From: Streptomyces aurantiacus
GTDB lineage: Bacteria; Actinomycetota; Actinomycetes; Streptomycetales; Streptomycetaceae
Assembly (NCBI RefSeq): GCF_027107535.1
Contig: NZ_CP114283.1
Location: 8,928,001 to 8,992,000 of the forward strand
Direction: 5' to 3'
Length of the DNA: 64,000 nucleotides
Positions 54,990 to 63,328 of the stretch are shown in pieces. Numbering within the stretch: position 1 is the first letter of the stretch; the number at the start of each line of letters is the position of its first letter. The translations under genes and the position numbers were made by a program. The notes under the pieces are model-generated. The model was given only the letters and a program-made list of their open reading frames with translations. It was not told the origin of the DNA and searched no databases.

Positions 54990-55750
54990 GCGGCGTCCAG
55001 GCGGGAGCCGGCCACCCGAGGGCGACCCGAACCGCTCCGGCCATCGAGCTGGTGAACGTCAGCAAGACGTACGCGGGAGGCGTCCACGCCCTCGACGACG
55101 TGTCGCTGGCCGTGGAGCACGGCACGTTCCTCGCCGTGATGGGTCCCTCGGGGTCCGGCAAGAGCACGCTGATGCACTGCGCCGCCGGCCTCGACTCACC
55201 GACCTCGGGCAGCATCCGTATCGGCGGCCAGGAGATCGGCGGACTGAACGAGACGCGCCGCACCGAACTGCGCCGCGAGCACATCGGGTTCGTGTTCCAG
55301 TCCTACAACCTGGTCCCCGCCCTGAGCATCGCCGACAACATCACGCTGCCGCTGCGCCTGGCGGGGCGGGCCCCCGACCGGGAGTGGCTGGGGGCACTGG
55401 TCGAGCGGGTCGGTCTCGCCGACCGGCTGTCGCACCGGCCCGCCGAACTCTCCGGCGGCCAGCAGCAACGGGCCGCGATCGTACGGGCGTTGGTGGCCAA
55501 GCCGGCCGTCGTGTTCGCCGACGAGCCGACCGGAGCGCTGGATCTGCGCAGCGCCCACGAGGTGCTCGGCCTGCTGCGCGAACTCGTCGACGAACTGCGC
55601 CAGACAGTGGTGATGGTCACCCACGACCCGGCCGCCGCCGCCCAGGCGCACCACGCGGTGGTGATGGCCGACGGCCGGGTGGTCGAGCGCCTGTACCAGC
55701 CCACCGCACCCGAACTGGCCGACCGTCTCGTCAAGCTCGGAGAGGTCTAG
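54986..55750 (+). CDS. ABC transporter ATPase (MacB/LolD type)
   Basis: A 254-residue ATPase: Walker A GPSGSGKST (53-61), signature LSGGQQQR, Walker B VVFADEPTGALD. This group pairs with FtsX-type permeases and works as mechanotransmission machines in drug resistance or envelope stress rather than simple uptake. It is coupled to the small membrane protein by ATGA and to the permease by a 4-bp gap. Confidence 0.95.
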   Translation: MSGVQAGAGHPRATRTAPAIELVNVSKTYAGGVHALDDVSLAVEHGTFLAVMGPSGSGKSTLMHCAAGLDSPTSGSIRIGGQEIGGLNETRRTELRREHIGFVFQSYNLVPALSIADNITLPLRLAGRAPDREWLGALVERVGLADRLSHRPAELSGGQQQRAAIVRALVAKPAVVFADEPTGALDLRSAHEVLGLLRELVDELRQTVVMVTHDPAAAAQAHHAVVMADGRVVERLYQPTAPELADRLVKLGEV

Positions 55751-55754
55751 AACC

Positions 55755-58340
55755 ATGCTGTATCTCGCGGTCCGGATGGCCGGACACCGGATCACCGCCC
55801 TGCTGGCGGTGGCGTGCGCGGTCCTCGGCGGAGCGGCCCTCATCACCGGCACCGGTGTGATGGCCGAGTCCGGGTTCCGCTCCCAGCTGCCGGCCGGGCG
55901 CCTGGCCGGCGCGCAGGTCGTGGTCTCCACCGAACAGAGCTTCAACACGGGCCCCGACCTGCCGATCGCGTTCACGGAGCGCGGCGCGGTCCCGGCCGAG
56001 CTGGTCGACGAGCTGGCCCAACTGCCCGGCGTCACCGCGGCGGTCGGCGACATCGGCTTCCCCGCCGGCCTCATCGACGCCGACGGCCGGGTCGTACCGA
56101 CCGAGGACCCGCGGACGGCCGGGCACGGCTGGTCCTCGACCAAGCTGCTCGTGGACGCGAAGGTCGACGGCTCCGCTCCGGCCGGCTCCGGCGAGGTCGC
56201 CCTCGACAGCGCCACGGCCGCCACCGCCGGAGTCCGGGTGGGCGACAGCGTCAAGGTCGCCGCCGCCGGCCGGGCCGCCGCCGCGTACCGCGTCACGGCG
56301 CTGGTCGACGCACCGGACGCCGGAATCCTCTTCGCCGACCCGACGGCCGTACGGCTGTCCGGCCGCGCCGACGGAGAGCGCGCCGGGACCGTGGACCTGG
56401 TGGCCCTGCGCACCGAGCCCGGCGCCGAGGCCTCGGTGGCCGCAGCTGCCCGCGAGAAGATCAAGGACACCGGCAAGAAGACGGCCGCCCGCAAGGACAC
56501 CGAGGCCGCCGCCCCCCTGATCGTCTCCACCGGCTCCGAGCGCGGCGACATCGCCTCTCCCGGCGCGGGCGCCGCCCGTTCCCTGCTGATCCTGCTGGCC
56601 AGTTCGCTCGCCGGGGTCATCATGCTGGTCATCGGGTTCGTGCTGGCGAGCGCGCTCGCCGTGTCGATCGGCGGCCAGCGCCGCGACCTGGCCCTGATGC
56701 GGGCCGTCGGCGCAACTCCCCGGCAGATCAGGCGACTTGCGGCCGGGCAGGCGTCCGTCATCGCCGCCGTGGCGGTCGTGCCCGGGGTCGGCCTCGGCTA
56801 TCTGCTGGCCGGCCGGTTCCGGCGGCTGCTGGTCGACCGCGAGGTGATCCCGGAGGCCCTGCCGCTCACGTTCAGTCCGCTGCCCGCGCTCGCCACCGTC
56901 CTGCTCCTCGGCCTCGCCGTGCAGGTGTCGGCCCGCAGCGCCGCGTGGCGCACCTCGCGCATGCCGGCCACCGAGGCGGTCGCCGAGTCGCGCAGCGAAC
57001 CCCGCACCCCGTCGAAGACGCGGGCCCGCTGCGGGCTGCTGCTGATCGTCGCCGCCACCACGCTGTCGGTCGTACCGCTGCTGAGCCGTACGGTCCTCGG
57101 CGCGACGGCCACCTCCATGGCCGGGATCATCGGCGCGATCGGCCTGGCCCTGGCGGGACCCGCCCTGGTCCGGGGCATCGGCGACGCGGCGGGCCGGCGG
57201 CTGCGGCCCGGGGTCTCGGCACCGACCTGGCTCGCGGTGTCCAACATCCGCGGATACGCGCTGCGGCTCTCGGGGGTCGTCAGTGCCCTGGCCATGGCGG
57301 TCGTGTTCGTCCTGACCTACACGCTGGCCCAGACGACGGTCATGAGCGCCACCGCACAGGACACCCGCACCGGCACCCTCGCCCAGCAGCGCCTGACCGC
57401 GCCGGGCCTCGGCGGCCTGCCCGCCGGCACCCTCGCCGCCGTCACCAGGACCTCGGGCGTCGAGGCGGCGGCCCCGGTCAGCGACACCACCGTGATCCGG
57501 GAGTACAAGCAGTTCGGTGACCCGGTCGTCGAAGCCGCCTCGGCGATGATCCTGACCCCGGCCGCGTCGGACGTCCTCGACCTCGGCGTACGGGACGGCA
57601 GCCTGGCCCGCCTCGAGGGCGACACGGTCGCCGTCAGCACCGAGGTCGCCCGCTCCCCCGGCTCGGGACTCGGCAGCCGCATCACCGTGGTCCTCGGGGA
57701 CGGCACCCGGGTCAGCCCCAAGGTCGTCGCCGTCTACGACCGCGGCCTCGGCTTCGGCCCGCTCGCCCTCTCCCACGACCTGGCCAAGGGCCACACCACC
57801 GCGGGCCTCGACCAGAGCATCCTCGTCCGCACCGACGGCAGCGAGACGTCCCGGCGCGCTCTCACGGCCCTCGCCGCGGGCCGCCCGGGCCTGGCCCTCA
57901 CGCCCACCGACACCGGATCGGGCGACAGCCTGAGCGACGCCCCGCCCACGGTCTGGATCAACCTGGCCCTCATCGTCGTACTCCTCGGCTATCTCCTCCT
58001 CAGCATCGCCAACAAGCTGGTCGCCACCACCGCCCAGCGGCAGGGCGAGATCGCCACGCTCCGCCTCAACGGCACCACACCGCGCCAGATCCTCGCGATG
58101 ATGCGCCGCGAGGCCGCGGTGATCGGGGTCGCCGCCGTCACCACCGGCCTGCTGCTGTCCGCGATCCCCCTCGCGCTGCTCGGCATCGGCTTCCTGGACC
58201 GGCCGTGGCCCGCGGGCCCGGTGTGGCTGCTCCCCGCGGTCGCCCTGACCGTGATCTGCACGGCCTTCGTCACGGTCGAACTCCCCACCCGCCAGGCACT
58301 GCGCACGGCACCCGCCCATGCGCTGTCCGCCCGCGAATAG
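55755..58340 (+). CDS. FtsX-family ABC permease
   Basis: An 861-residue permease of the actinobacterial long form. A first membrane helix is followed by a large external domain (about 35-265), then FtsX helices with GFVLASALAVSIGGQRRDLALMRAVGATPRQIRRL, a second half with another external domain (about 515-730), and a final FtsX block (EIATLRLNGTTPRQILAMMRREA). It is the second component of the transporter. Its gene is closed by a 25-bp inverted repeat. Confidence 0.94.
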   Translation: MLYLAVRMAGHRITALLAVACAVLGGAALITGTGVMAESGFRSQLPAGRLAGAQVVVSTEQSFNTGPDLPIAFTERGAVPAELVDELAQLPGVTAAVGDIGFPAGLIDADGRVVPTEDPRTAGHGWSSTKLLVDAKVDGSAPAGSGEVALDSATAATAGVRVGDSVKVAAAGRAAAAYRVTALVDAPDAGILFADPTAVRLSGRADGERAGTVDLVALRTEPGAEASVAAAAREKIKDTGKKTAARKDTEAAAPLIVSTGSERGDIASPGAGAARSLLILLASSLAGVIMLVIGFVLASALAVSIGGQRRDLALMRAVGATPRQIRRLAAGQASVIAAVAVVPGVGLGYLLAGRFRRLLVDREVIPEALPLTFSPLPALATVLLLGLAVQVSARSAAWRTSRMPATEAVAESRSEPRTPSKTRARCGLLLIVAATTLSVVPLLSRTVLGATATSMAGIIGAIGLALAGPALVRGIGDAAGRRLRPGVSAPTWLAVSNIRGYALRLSGVVSALAMAVVFVLTYTLAQTTVMSATAQDTRTGTLAQQRLTAPGLGGLPAGTLAAVTRTSGVEAAAPVSDTTVIREYKQFGDPVVEAASAMILTPAASDVLDLGVRDGSLARLEGDTVAVSTEVARSPGSGLGSRITVVLGDGTRVSPKVVAVYDRGLGFGPLALSHDLAKGHTTAGLDQSILVRTDGSETSRRALTALAAGRPGLALTPTDTGSGDSLSDAPPTVWINLALIVVLLGYLLLSIANKLVATTAQRQGEIATLRLNGTTPRQILAMMRREAAVIGVAAVTTGLLLSAIPLALLGIGFLDRPWPAGPVWLLPAVALTVICTAFVTVELPTRQALRTAPAHALSARE

Positions 58341-58358
58341 CGCGGAGCGCCACGACGA

Positions 58359-58430
58359 CGGAAGCGGGAGTACGGGCGGACGCGCGGCCAGGACGATCCG
58401 GCCGGGCGTCCGCCCGTACTCCCGCTTCCG
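58359..58430. terminator. Perfect 25-bp inverted repeat, bidirectional terminator
   Basis: Arms 58359-58383 and 58406-58430 are exact complements around a 22-nt loop that itself contains a GGCC pairing. It lies between the convergent permease and acyl-CoA synthetase genes. Confidence 0.9.
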
Positions 58431-58440
58431 AACCAGCCCC

Positions 58441-60042
58441 TCAGCGCCTCCGCAGCTCGCCCTTGACGACCTTGCCGCTCGCGTTGCGCGGCAGTTCGCC
58501 CACGAACTCCACCGTCCTGGGCACCTTGTAGTTCGCCATCTCCCGTCGGGCCCAGGCGATGAGGTCGTCCGCGGTCGCCACGGCCCCCGGCCGCCGTACG
58601 ACGTACGCCCTGCCGACCTCGCCGAGCCGGTCGTCCGGGACGCCGATCACCGCCACGTCCGCGACGTCCGGGTGGAGGCCCAGGAGTTGCTCTATCTCCG
58701 CCGGGTAAGCGTTGAAGCCGCCGACGATGAACATGTCCTTGATGCGGTCGGTGATCCGGAGGTTGCCGGCCTCGTCCAGGACGCCGATGTCGCCGGTGCG
58801 GAGCCAGCCGTCGGGCGTGACCGCCTCCGAGGTGGCCGTCGCGTCCTCGTAGTAGCCGCGCATGATGTTGAAGCCGCGGACCAGGACCTCCCCCGGATCG
58901 CCCGGGGCGACCGTGCCGCCCCGGGTGTCCACCACCTTGACCTCCGTGCCGGGGATGGCCCGGCCCGACGTGGACGCGATCACTCCCGGCGCGTCGCCCC
59001 GGCGGCACATGGTGACGATTCCGCTCGCCTCGGAGAGGCCGTAGGCGGTGAGGACCGTGCCCACTCCGAGCTCCTCCCGCAACCGCTGCACCAGGCGCAG
59101 CGGGACGACCGCCGCGCCCGTCACCACCAGCCTCAGGGCCGAGAGGTCGTACGCGTCGCGCTTCGGGTGGTCCAGGAGGGACTGGTGGAGGGTGGGCGGG
59201 CCGGGGAGCACCGAGATGCGTTCCGAGGCCACGTTCGCGAGGACCGTGTCCACGTTGAACACCGGCTGCGGGATCATCGTCGCGCCCCGCATCAGGCAGG
59301 CGATCACCCCCGCCTTGTAGCCGAAGGTGTGGAAGAAGGGGTTCACGATCAGGTAGCGGTCGCCCTCGCGCAGGCCCGCCAGTTCGCACCACACGTCGTA
59401 CGCCCGCAGTGTCTGCGCGTGGGTGATCACGGCGCCCTTGGGGCGGCCCGTCGTGCCCGAGGTGAAGATGATGTCCGAGGGGGCGGACGGGTCCAGCGCC
59501 GAGGCCCGTTCCCGTACCGTCGCCTCCGCCACCCCGTCCCCGCCGGCCAGGAAGTCCTTCCAGGTACGGAAGTCGGCGGGGGCGTCGTCCGACAGGACCA
59601 CCACCTGCTCCAGGTGCGGGAGGCCCGGGAGGGGCCCCTCGCTCCCCTCCCCCTCGGCGCAGGCCCGCCGCAGGGACGCCACGTACGACGTCCCGAGGAA
59701 CGTGCCCGTCACGAAGAGCAGTTTCGTGCGGCTGCGGGACAGGATGTACGCCGCCTCCGTCCCCTTGAAGCGGGTGTTCAGCGGGACGAGGACCGCGCCC
59801 GCCGACACCGCTCCCAGCGAGGAGACGATCCAGTCCAGGGTGTTGGGCGCCCAGATCGCCACCCGGTCGCCGGGGGTCACGCCGTTCGCGACGCAGGCCG
59901 CCGCCGCGCGTTCCACCCGGGCGCCCAGCTCCGCGTACGTGACGCGCGTACGGCCCTCGACGACCGCCTCCACGCCGGCGTACCGCTCGGCCGCCGCCCG
60001 TACGAGCCCCGGGATCGTGCCCCACTCCAAGTCACCGCGCAC
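58441..60042 (-). CDS. Acyl-CoA synthetase (FadD-like)
   Basis: A 533-residue adenylate-forming enzyme that activates a carboxylic acid as its CoA ester. Features are the P-loop TSGTTGRPKG, the YGLSEASG motif, GWLRTGDIG, and the C-terminal catalytic Lys region NASGKVVKGELRRR. It is of the FadD3-like size class; the acid is unknown. The GTG at 60042 follows GGGGAGG. Two operator palindromes lie between it and the divergent thiolase operon, so the two units are probably regulated together and work in one pathway. Confidence 0.93.
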   Translation of the reverse strand: MRGDLEWGTIPGLVRAAAERYAGVEAVVEGRTRVTYAELGARVERAAAACVANGVTPGDRVAIWAPNTLDWIVSSLGAVSAGAVLVPLNTRFKGTEAAYILSRSRTKLLFVTGTFLGTSYVASLRRACAEGEGSEGPLPGLPHLEQVVVLSDDAPADFRTWKDFLAGGDGVAEATVRERASALDPSAPSDIIFTSGTTGRPKGAVITHAQTLRAYDVWCELAGLREGDRYLIVNPFFHTFGYKAGVIACLMRGATMIPQPVFNVDTVLANVASERISVLPGPPTLHQSLLDHPKRDAYDLSALRLVVTGAAVVPLRLVQRLREELGVGTVLTAYGLSEASGIVTMCRRGDAPGVIASTSGRAIPGTEVKVVDTRGGTVAPGDPGEVLVRGFNIMRGYYEDATATSEAVTPDGWLRTGDIGVLDEAGNLRITDRIKDMFIVGGFNAYPAEIEQLLGLHPDVADVAVIGVPDDRLGEVGRAYVVRRPGAVATADDLIAWARREMANYKVPRTVEFVGELPRNASGKVVKGELRRR

Positions 60043-60063
60043 AGCAGGCCTCCCCACCACTAG

Positions 60064-60105
60064 CTGACTACCCGTCAGATTAGCTGTAGCCTGACGCCCT
60101 GTCAG
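60064..60105. promoter_or_regulatory. TetR-like operators, site E (pair)
   Basis: CTGACTACCCGTCAG (60064-60078) and CTGACGCCCTGTCAG (60091-60105) lie in the divergent promoter of the acyl-CoA synthetase and thiolase genes, with centres 27 bp apart. Confidence 0.75.
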
Positions 60106-60134
60106 CATCAGCGGACCGGGGTGGAGGTGTGCCC

Positions 60135-61310
60135 ATGGCACGGACAGGGGCAGGCACGGGGGCGGCCGGACTCAAGGACGCCACCGCCGTCGTCGGGATC
60201 GGACAGACCGCCTTCGCCAAGCAACTCCCGGAAAGTGAGAAGGCGTTGGCGTGCCGGGCGATCCTCGCCGCCCTCGACGACGCCGGTATCGACCCGGCCG
60301 AGGTCGACGGGCTCGCCTCCTACACGATGGAGGAGACCGACGAGGTCGAGGTCGCCAAGGCCGCGGGCTTCGGCGACCTCACCTTCTTCAGCAAGGTCGG
60401 CTTCGGCGGCGGCGGTTCCTGTGCCACGGTCGCGCATCTCGCCTCCGCAGTGGCCACCGGGCAGGCGACGGTCGGCGTGGCCTGGCGGTCACGGAAGCGG
60501 GGCAGCGGGCCCCGCCCCTGGAAGAACACGGCAGTCCAGCTCCCCACCCCCGCCCAGTGGACCCGCCCCTTCGGTCTCCTGCGGCCCGCCGACGAGATAG
60601 CCATGCTCACCCGCCGCTACCTGCACGAGTACGGGGCCACCCGCGACCACCTCTTCAACGTCGCCCTCGCCTGCCGGAACCGGGCCAACCAGAACCCCGC
60701 GGCGATGATGTACGAGCGGCCGCTGACCCGGGACATGTATATGACCTCCCGCTGGATCAGCGAACCGCTCTGCCTCTTCGACAACTGCCTCGAGACGGAC
60801 GGGGCGTTGGCCTGCGTGATCGTCTCCGCCGAGCGGGCCCGCGACTGCCGGCACCGGCCCGTGTACGTGCACTCCGCCGCCCAGGGACTGCCCGCCCAGC
60901 ACCACGGGATGGTCAACTACTGGAACGACGACCCGCTGACCGGACCCGCCTGGACCGCCGCCCGACACCTGTGGAAACACGCCGACTTCACCCCGCAGGA
61001 CGTGGACGTCGCCCAGATCTACGACGCGTTCACCCCCCTCATACCGCTCTCCCTGGAGGGCTACGGCTTCTGCGGCCGGGGCGAGGGCGGCGCGTTCACG
61101 GAAGGGGGCGCCCTGGAAATCGGCGGACGCCTGCCGGTGAACACGAGCGGCGGCGGACTCTCGGAGGCGTACGTCCACGGCTTCAACCTCATCAACGAGG
61201 GCGTGAAGCAGCTCCGCGGCACCAGCACCGCGCAGGTCCCGGACGCCGCCACCTGCCTGGTCACGGCGGGCGAAGGGGTGCCCACGTCCGCCCTCCTCCT
61301 GAGGAACTGA
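60135..61310 (+). CDS. Thiolase-like lipid-transfer protein (Ltp2-like)
   Basis: A 391-residue thiolase-fold protein of the SCP-x/lipid-transfer group: ATAVVGIGQTAFAK at the start, GFGGGGSCATVAHLASAVATGQA in the core, DVAQIYDAFTPLIPLSLEGYGFCGRGEGG and the GGRLPVNTSGGGLSEAYVHG strand. In steroid degradation Ltp2 pairs with a DUF35 protein to act as a retro-aldolase that shortens CoA side chains. The next gene is DUF35, so the same complex is likely here. The ATG at 60135 is 7 bp from GGAGG. Confidence 0.9.
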   Translation: MARTGAGTGAAGLKDATAVVGIGQTAFAKQLPESEKALACRAILAALDDAGIDPAEVDGLASYTMEETDEVEVAKAAGFGDLTFFSKVGFGGGGSCATVAHLASAVATGQATVGVAWRSRKRGSGPRPWKNTAVQLPTPAQWTRPFGLLRPADEIAMLTRRYLHEYGATRDHLFNVALACRNRANQNPAAMMYERPLTRDMYMTSRWISEPLCLFDNCLETDGALACVIVSAERARDCRHRPVYVHSAAQGLPAQHHGMVNYWNDDPLTGPAWTAARHLWKHADFTPQDVDVAQIYDAFTPLIPLSLEGYGFCGRGEGGAFTEGGALEIGGRLPVNTSGGGLSEAYVHGFNLINEGVKQLRGTSTAQVPDAATCLVTAGEGVPTSALLLRN

Positions 61311-61353
61311 CCGACCTGACAGCGCACCAGCCCCACCGAACCGAGGAGCCGAC

Positions 61354-61788
61354 ATGCTGACACCGGTCGTGGACGACGACGGCGCCCCCTTCTGGGAGTA
61401 CGCCGCCCGGGGAGAGCTGCGTGTCCAGGCCTGCGCGGGGCCCGACTGCGGCGAGCTCCGCTTCCCGCCCCGGCCCTGCTGCCCGCACTGCCACTCCTTC
61501 GACAGCGAGTGGCGCCCGATGAGCGGCCGGGGACGCGTCTGGTCGTACGTCGTCCCGCATCCGCCCCTCCTGCCGGACTACGCGGCGCAGGCCCCGTACA
61601 ACGTGATCGTCGTCGAACTGGCGGACGCGCCCCGCATCCGGCTCGTGGGGAACCTCGTCAGCGGGCCGGACGCACCACTCAACTCCGTCGCCCGGGAACG
61701 GATCCGGATCGGGGCGAAGGTGCAGGTGGTCTTCTCGGACGGCGGGGACGGCACCCGGCTGCCCCGATGGGTACTGGAGCGGCCATGA
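61354..61788 (+). CDS. DUF35 OB-fold/zinc-ribbon protein
   Basis: A 144-residue protein: an N-terminal helix, a zinc ribbon with CAGPDCGELRFPPRPCCPHCH, and an OB-fold (GRGRVWSYVVPHPP, then PYNVIVVELADAPRIRLVGNLV). DUF35 proteins are obligate partners of thiolase-like lipid-transfer proteins. It starts 43 bp after the thiolase gene and overlaps the crotonase gene by ATGA, so all three are one operon. Confidence 0.93.
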   Translation: MLTPVVDDDGAPFWEYAARGELRVQACAGPDCGELRFPPRPCCPHCHSFDSEWRPMSGRGRVWSYVVPHPPLLPDYAAQAPYNVIVVELADAPRIRLVGNLVSGPDAPLNSVARERIRIGAKVQVVFSDGGDGTRLPRWVLERP

Positions 61789-62555
61789 CCCTGCGCGTCA
61801 CCGCCGACAAGGACACCGGCGTCGCCGTCGTCACCCTCGACCGGCCCGAGCGGCTCAACGCCATCGACCTCGACACCGCCACCGAACTGACGGCCGCGTG
61901 GAAGGAGTTCAGGTTCGACGACTCCGTACGGGCGGTCGTCCTCACCGGCGCGGGCGGGCGGGCCTTCTCCACCGGCCTCGACCGGGACGCCGAGGTGCCG
62001 CAGCCCGGCTCGCCCTACATGCTGGACGATCCGCTCGTCGCGATCGGGCCGAAGGCGGCCGGCCTGTGGAAGCCGGTGATCGCCGCCGTGAACGGCATGG
62101 CGTGCGGCGGGGCCTTCTACCTGATCGGCGAGGCGGAGTTCGTGGTCGCCGACGAGACGGCCACCTTCTTCGATCCGCACACCACGTACGGCATGGTCAG
62201 CGCCTACGAGTCGGTCTACCTGGCGCAGCGGATGCCGTTCGGGGAGGTGGCCCGGATGGCGCTCATGGGGACGGCCGAGCGGATCTCGGCCCGGCGCGCG
62301 TACGAGGTGGGCCTGGTCTCCGAGATCACCCCGCCGGGCGAGGCCCTGCCGGCCGCCGTGCGGTGCGCGGACGTCATCGCGTCCTACCCGACCGCGGCCG
62401 TCCAGGGGACGGTACGGGCCGTGTGGGCCGCGCAGGAGGCGACCCGGGCGGCGGCCCTGTCGCACGCGCCGCACCTCGTCTCCCTCGGGAACCTGCCGGC
62501 CGAGGGGCAGGCCGAGCTGTTCGGCGCCCGCCGCCCGGGCTTCCGGACCCGCTGA
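61785..62555 (+). CDS. Enoyl-CoA hydratase/isomerase family protein
   Basis: A 256-residue crotonase-fold protein. The oxyanion-hole loops are present (GAGGRAFSTGLDRD and NGMACGGAFYLIG), and the length is normal. The usual Glu pair of true hydratases is not evident: the region reads FFDPHTTYGMVSAYES, so it may do a different crotonase reaction (isomerisation, hydrolysis or C-C cleavage). Start coupled to the DUF35 stop (ATGA). It probably prepares or follows the side-chain cleavage by the thiolase/DUF35 pair. Confidence 0.9.
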   Translation: MTLRVTADKDTGVAVVTLDRPERLNAIDLDTATELTAAWKEFRFDDSVRAVVLTGAGGRAFSTGLDRDAEVPQPGSPYMLDDPLVAIGPKAAGLWKPVIAAVNGMACGGAFYLIGEAEFVVADETATFFDPHTTYGMVSAYESVYLAQRMPFGEVARMALMGTAERISARRAYEVGLVSEITPPGEALPAAVRCADVIASYPTAAVQGTVRAVWAAQEATRAAALSHAPHLVSLGNLPAEGQAELFGARRPGFRTR

Positions 62556-62562
62556 CCACGGC

Positions 62563-62586
62563 CGCTCCGGGGGCCGTCCCGGAGCG
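62563..62586 (+). terminator. Hairpin after the crotonase gene
   Basis: CGCTCCGGG-GGCCGT-CCCGGAGCG, 9-bp perfect arms, ends the thiolase operon. Confidence 0.75.
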
Positions 62587-62658
62587 CCGTCGTCGCATGG
62601 CGGGGCTCGCCCACCCGGCGTAGCGTCTGCGTCGGGGGCAGGGAACGGAGGCCCGCGC

Positions 62659-63165
62659 ATGGTCCGTAACGTGATCGGCTCCCTCCTCGCTCTCGCCGGA
62701 GCGACGGCCGCCGTATGGAGCCCCTTCCGCGCCTGGTACGACGGCCGTCTCGGACGGCACTACCGCCTGGGGGACCTGTTCTCCGGAGGCGGCGTAACGA
62801 ACGTGTCCGCGGAGCTCTTCGCCTCGCTCTTCCTGCCGTTCGCGGTGGCCGCGCTGATCACGCTGGTCGGCCTGCTGTTCAGGTCCCGGCTGCTGGTGGG
62901 CCTGGCCGGCGTGGTCGTCCTCGGCTTCACCGTGCTCTGGATGGTCCGGGTGGGCCAGGCCGAGGGCACCCTCGTCGTCTTCGGCGACGCGGGCGACGGG
63001 TTGGGAGTGGGGGCCGGGCTCGCCTTCGGCGGCGGAGCGCTGCTGCTGGTGGCCTCCGTGGTCCTGCGGGGACGCGGCAACCGGGAGGACTCCCACTACG
63101 TAGCTCCGTGGGATCCGACGGTGCCGACGCTCGACCAACCGACGCAGTCGCAGGACTACCGCTGA
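62659..63165 (+). CDS. Membrane protein of unknown function
   Basis: A 168-residue protein with four membrane helices (about 5-22, 50-72, 78-97 and 110-135), a polar loop after the first (FRAWYDGRLGRHYRLGDLF), and a short disordered tail. No family recognised with confidence. ATG start with GGAGGCC upstream. It is convergent with afsK and has its own promoter after the crotonase terminator. Confidence 0.8.
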   Translation: MVRNVIGSLLALAGATAAVWSPFRAWYDGRLGRHYRLGDLFSGGGVTNVSAELFASLFLPFAVAALITLVGLLFRSRLLVGLAGVVVLGFTVLWMVRVGQAEGTLVVFGDAGDGLGVGAGLAFGGGALLLVASVVLRGRGNREDSHYVAPWDPTVPTLDQPTQSQDYR

Positions 63166-63213
63166 CCGCTTCCGCCGGACGCCTTGTGACCTGCGGGTTC
63201 GTCGCGTCCGGTC

Positions 63214-63229
63214 GCGCGGCTCGCCGCGC
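63214..63229. terminator. Short hairpin between convergent genes
   Basis: GCGCGGC-TC-GCCGCGC lies between the membrane protein and the afsK stop. Confidence 0.5.
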
Positions 63230-63328
63230 GCCTGTCAGCCGCCCTCGAAAGACGAGGCCGAGGAACGGGGCCGAAAGACGGCGCCGCGTCCCTGTCCCTC
63301 GTCGTCAGGAGCCCGGTGACCCCGCCGC

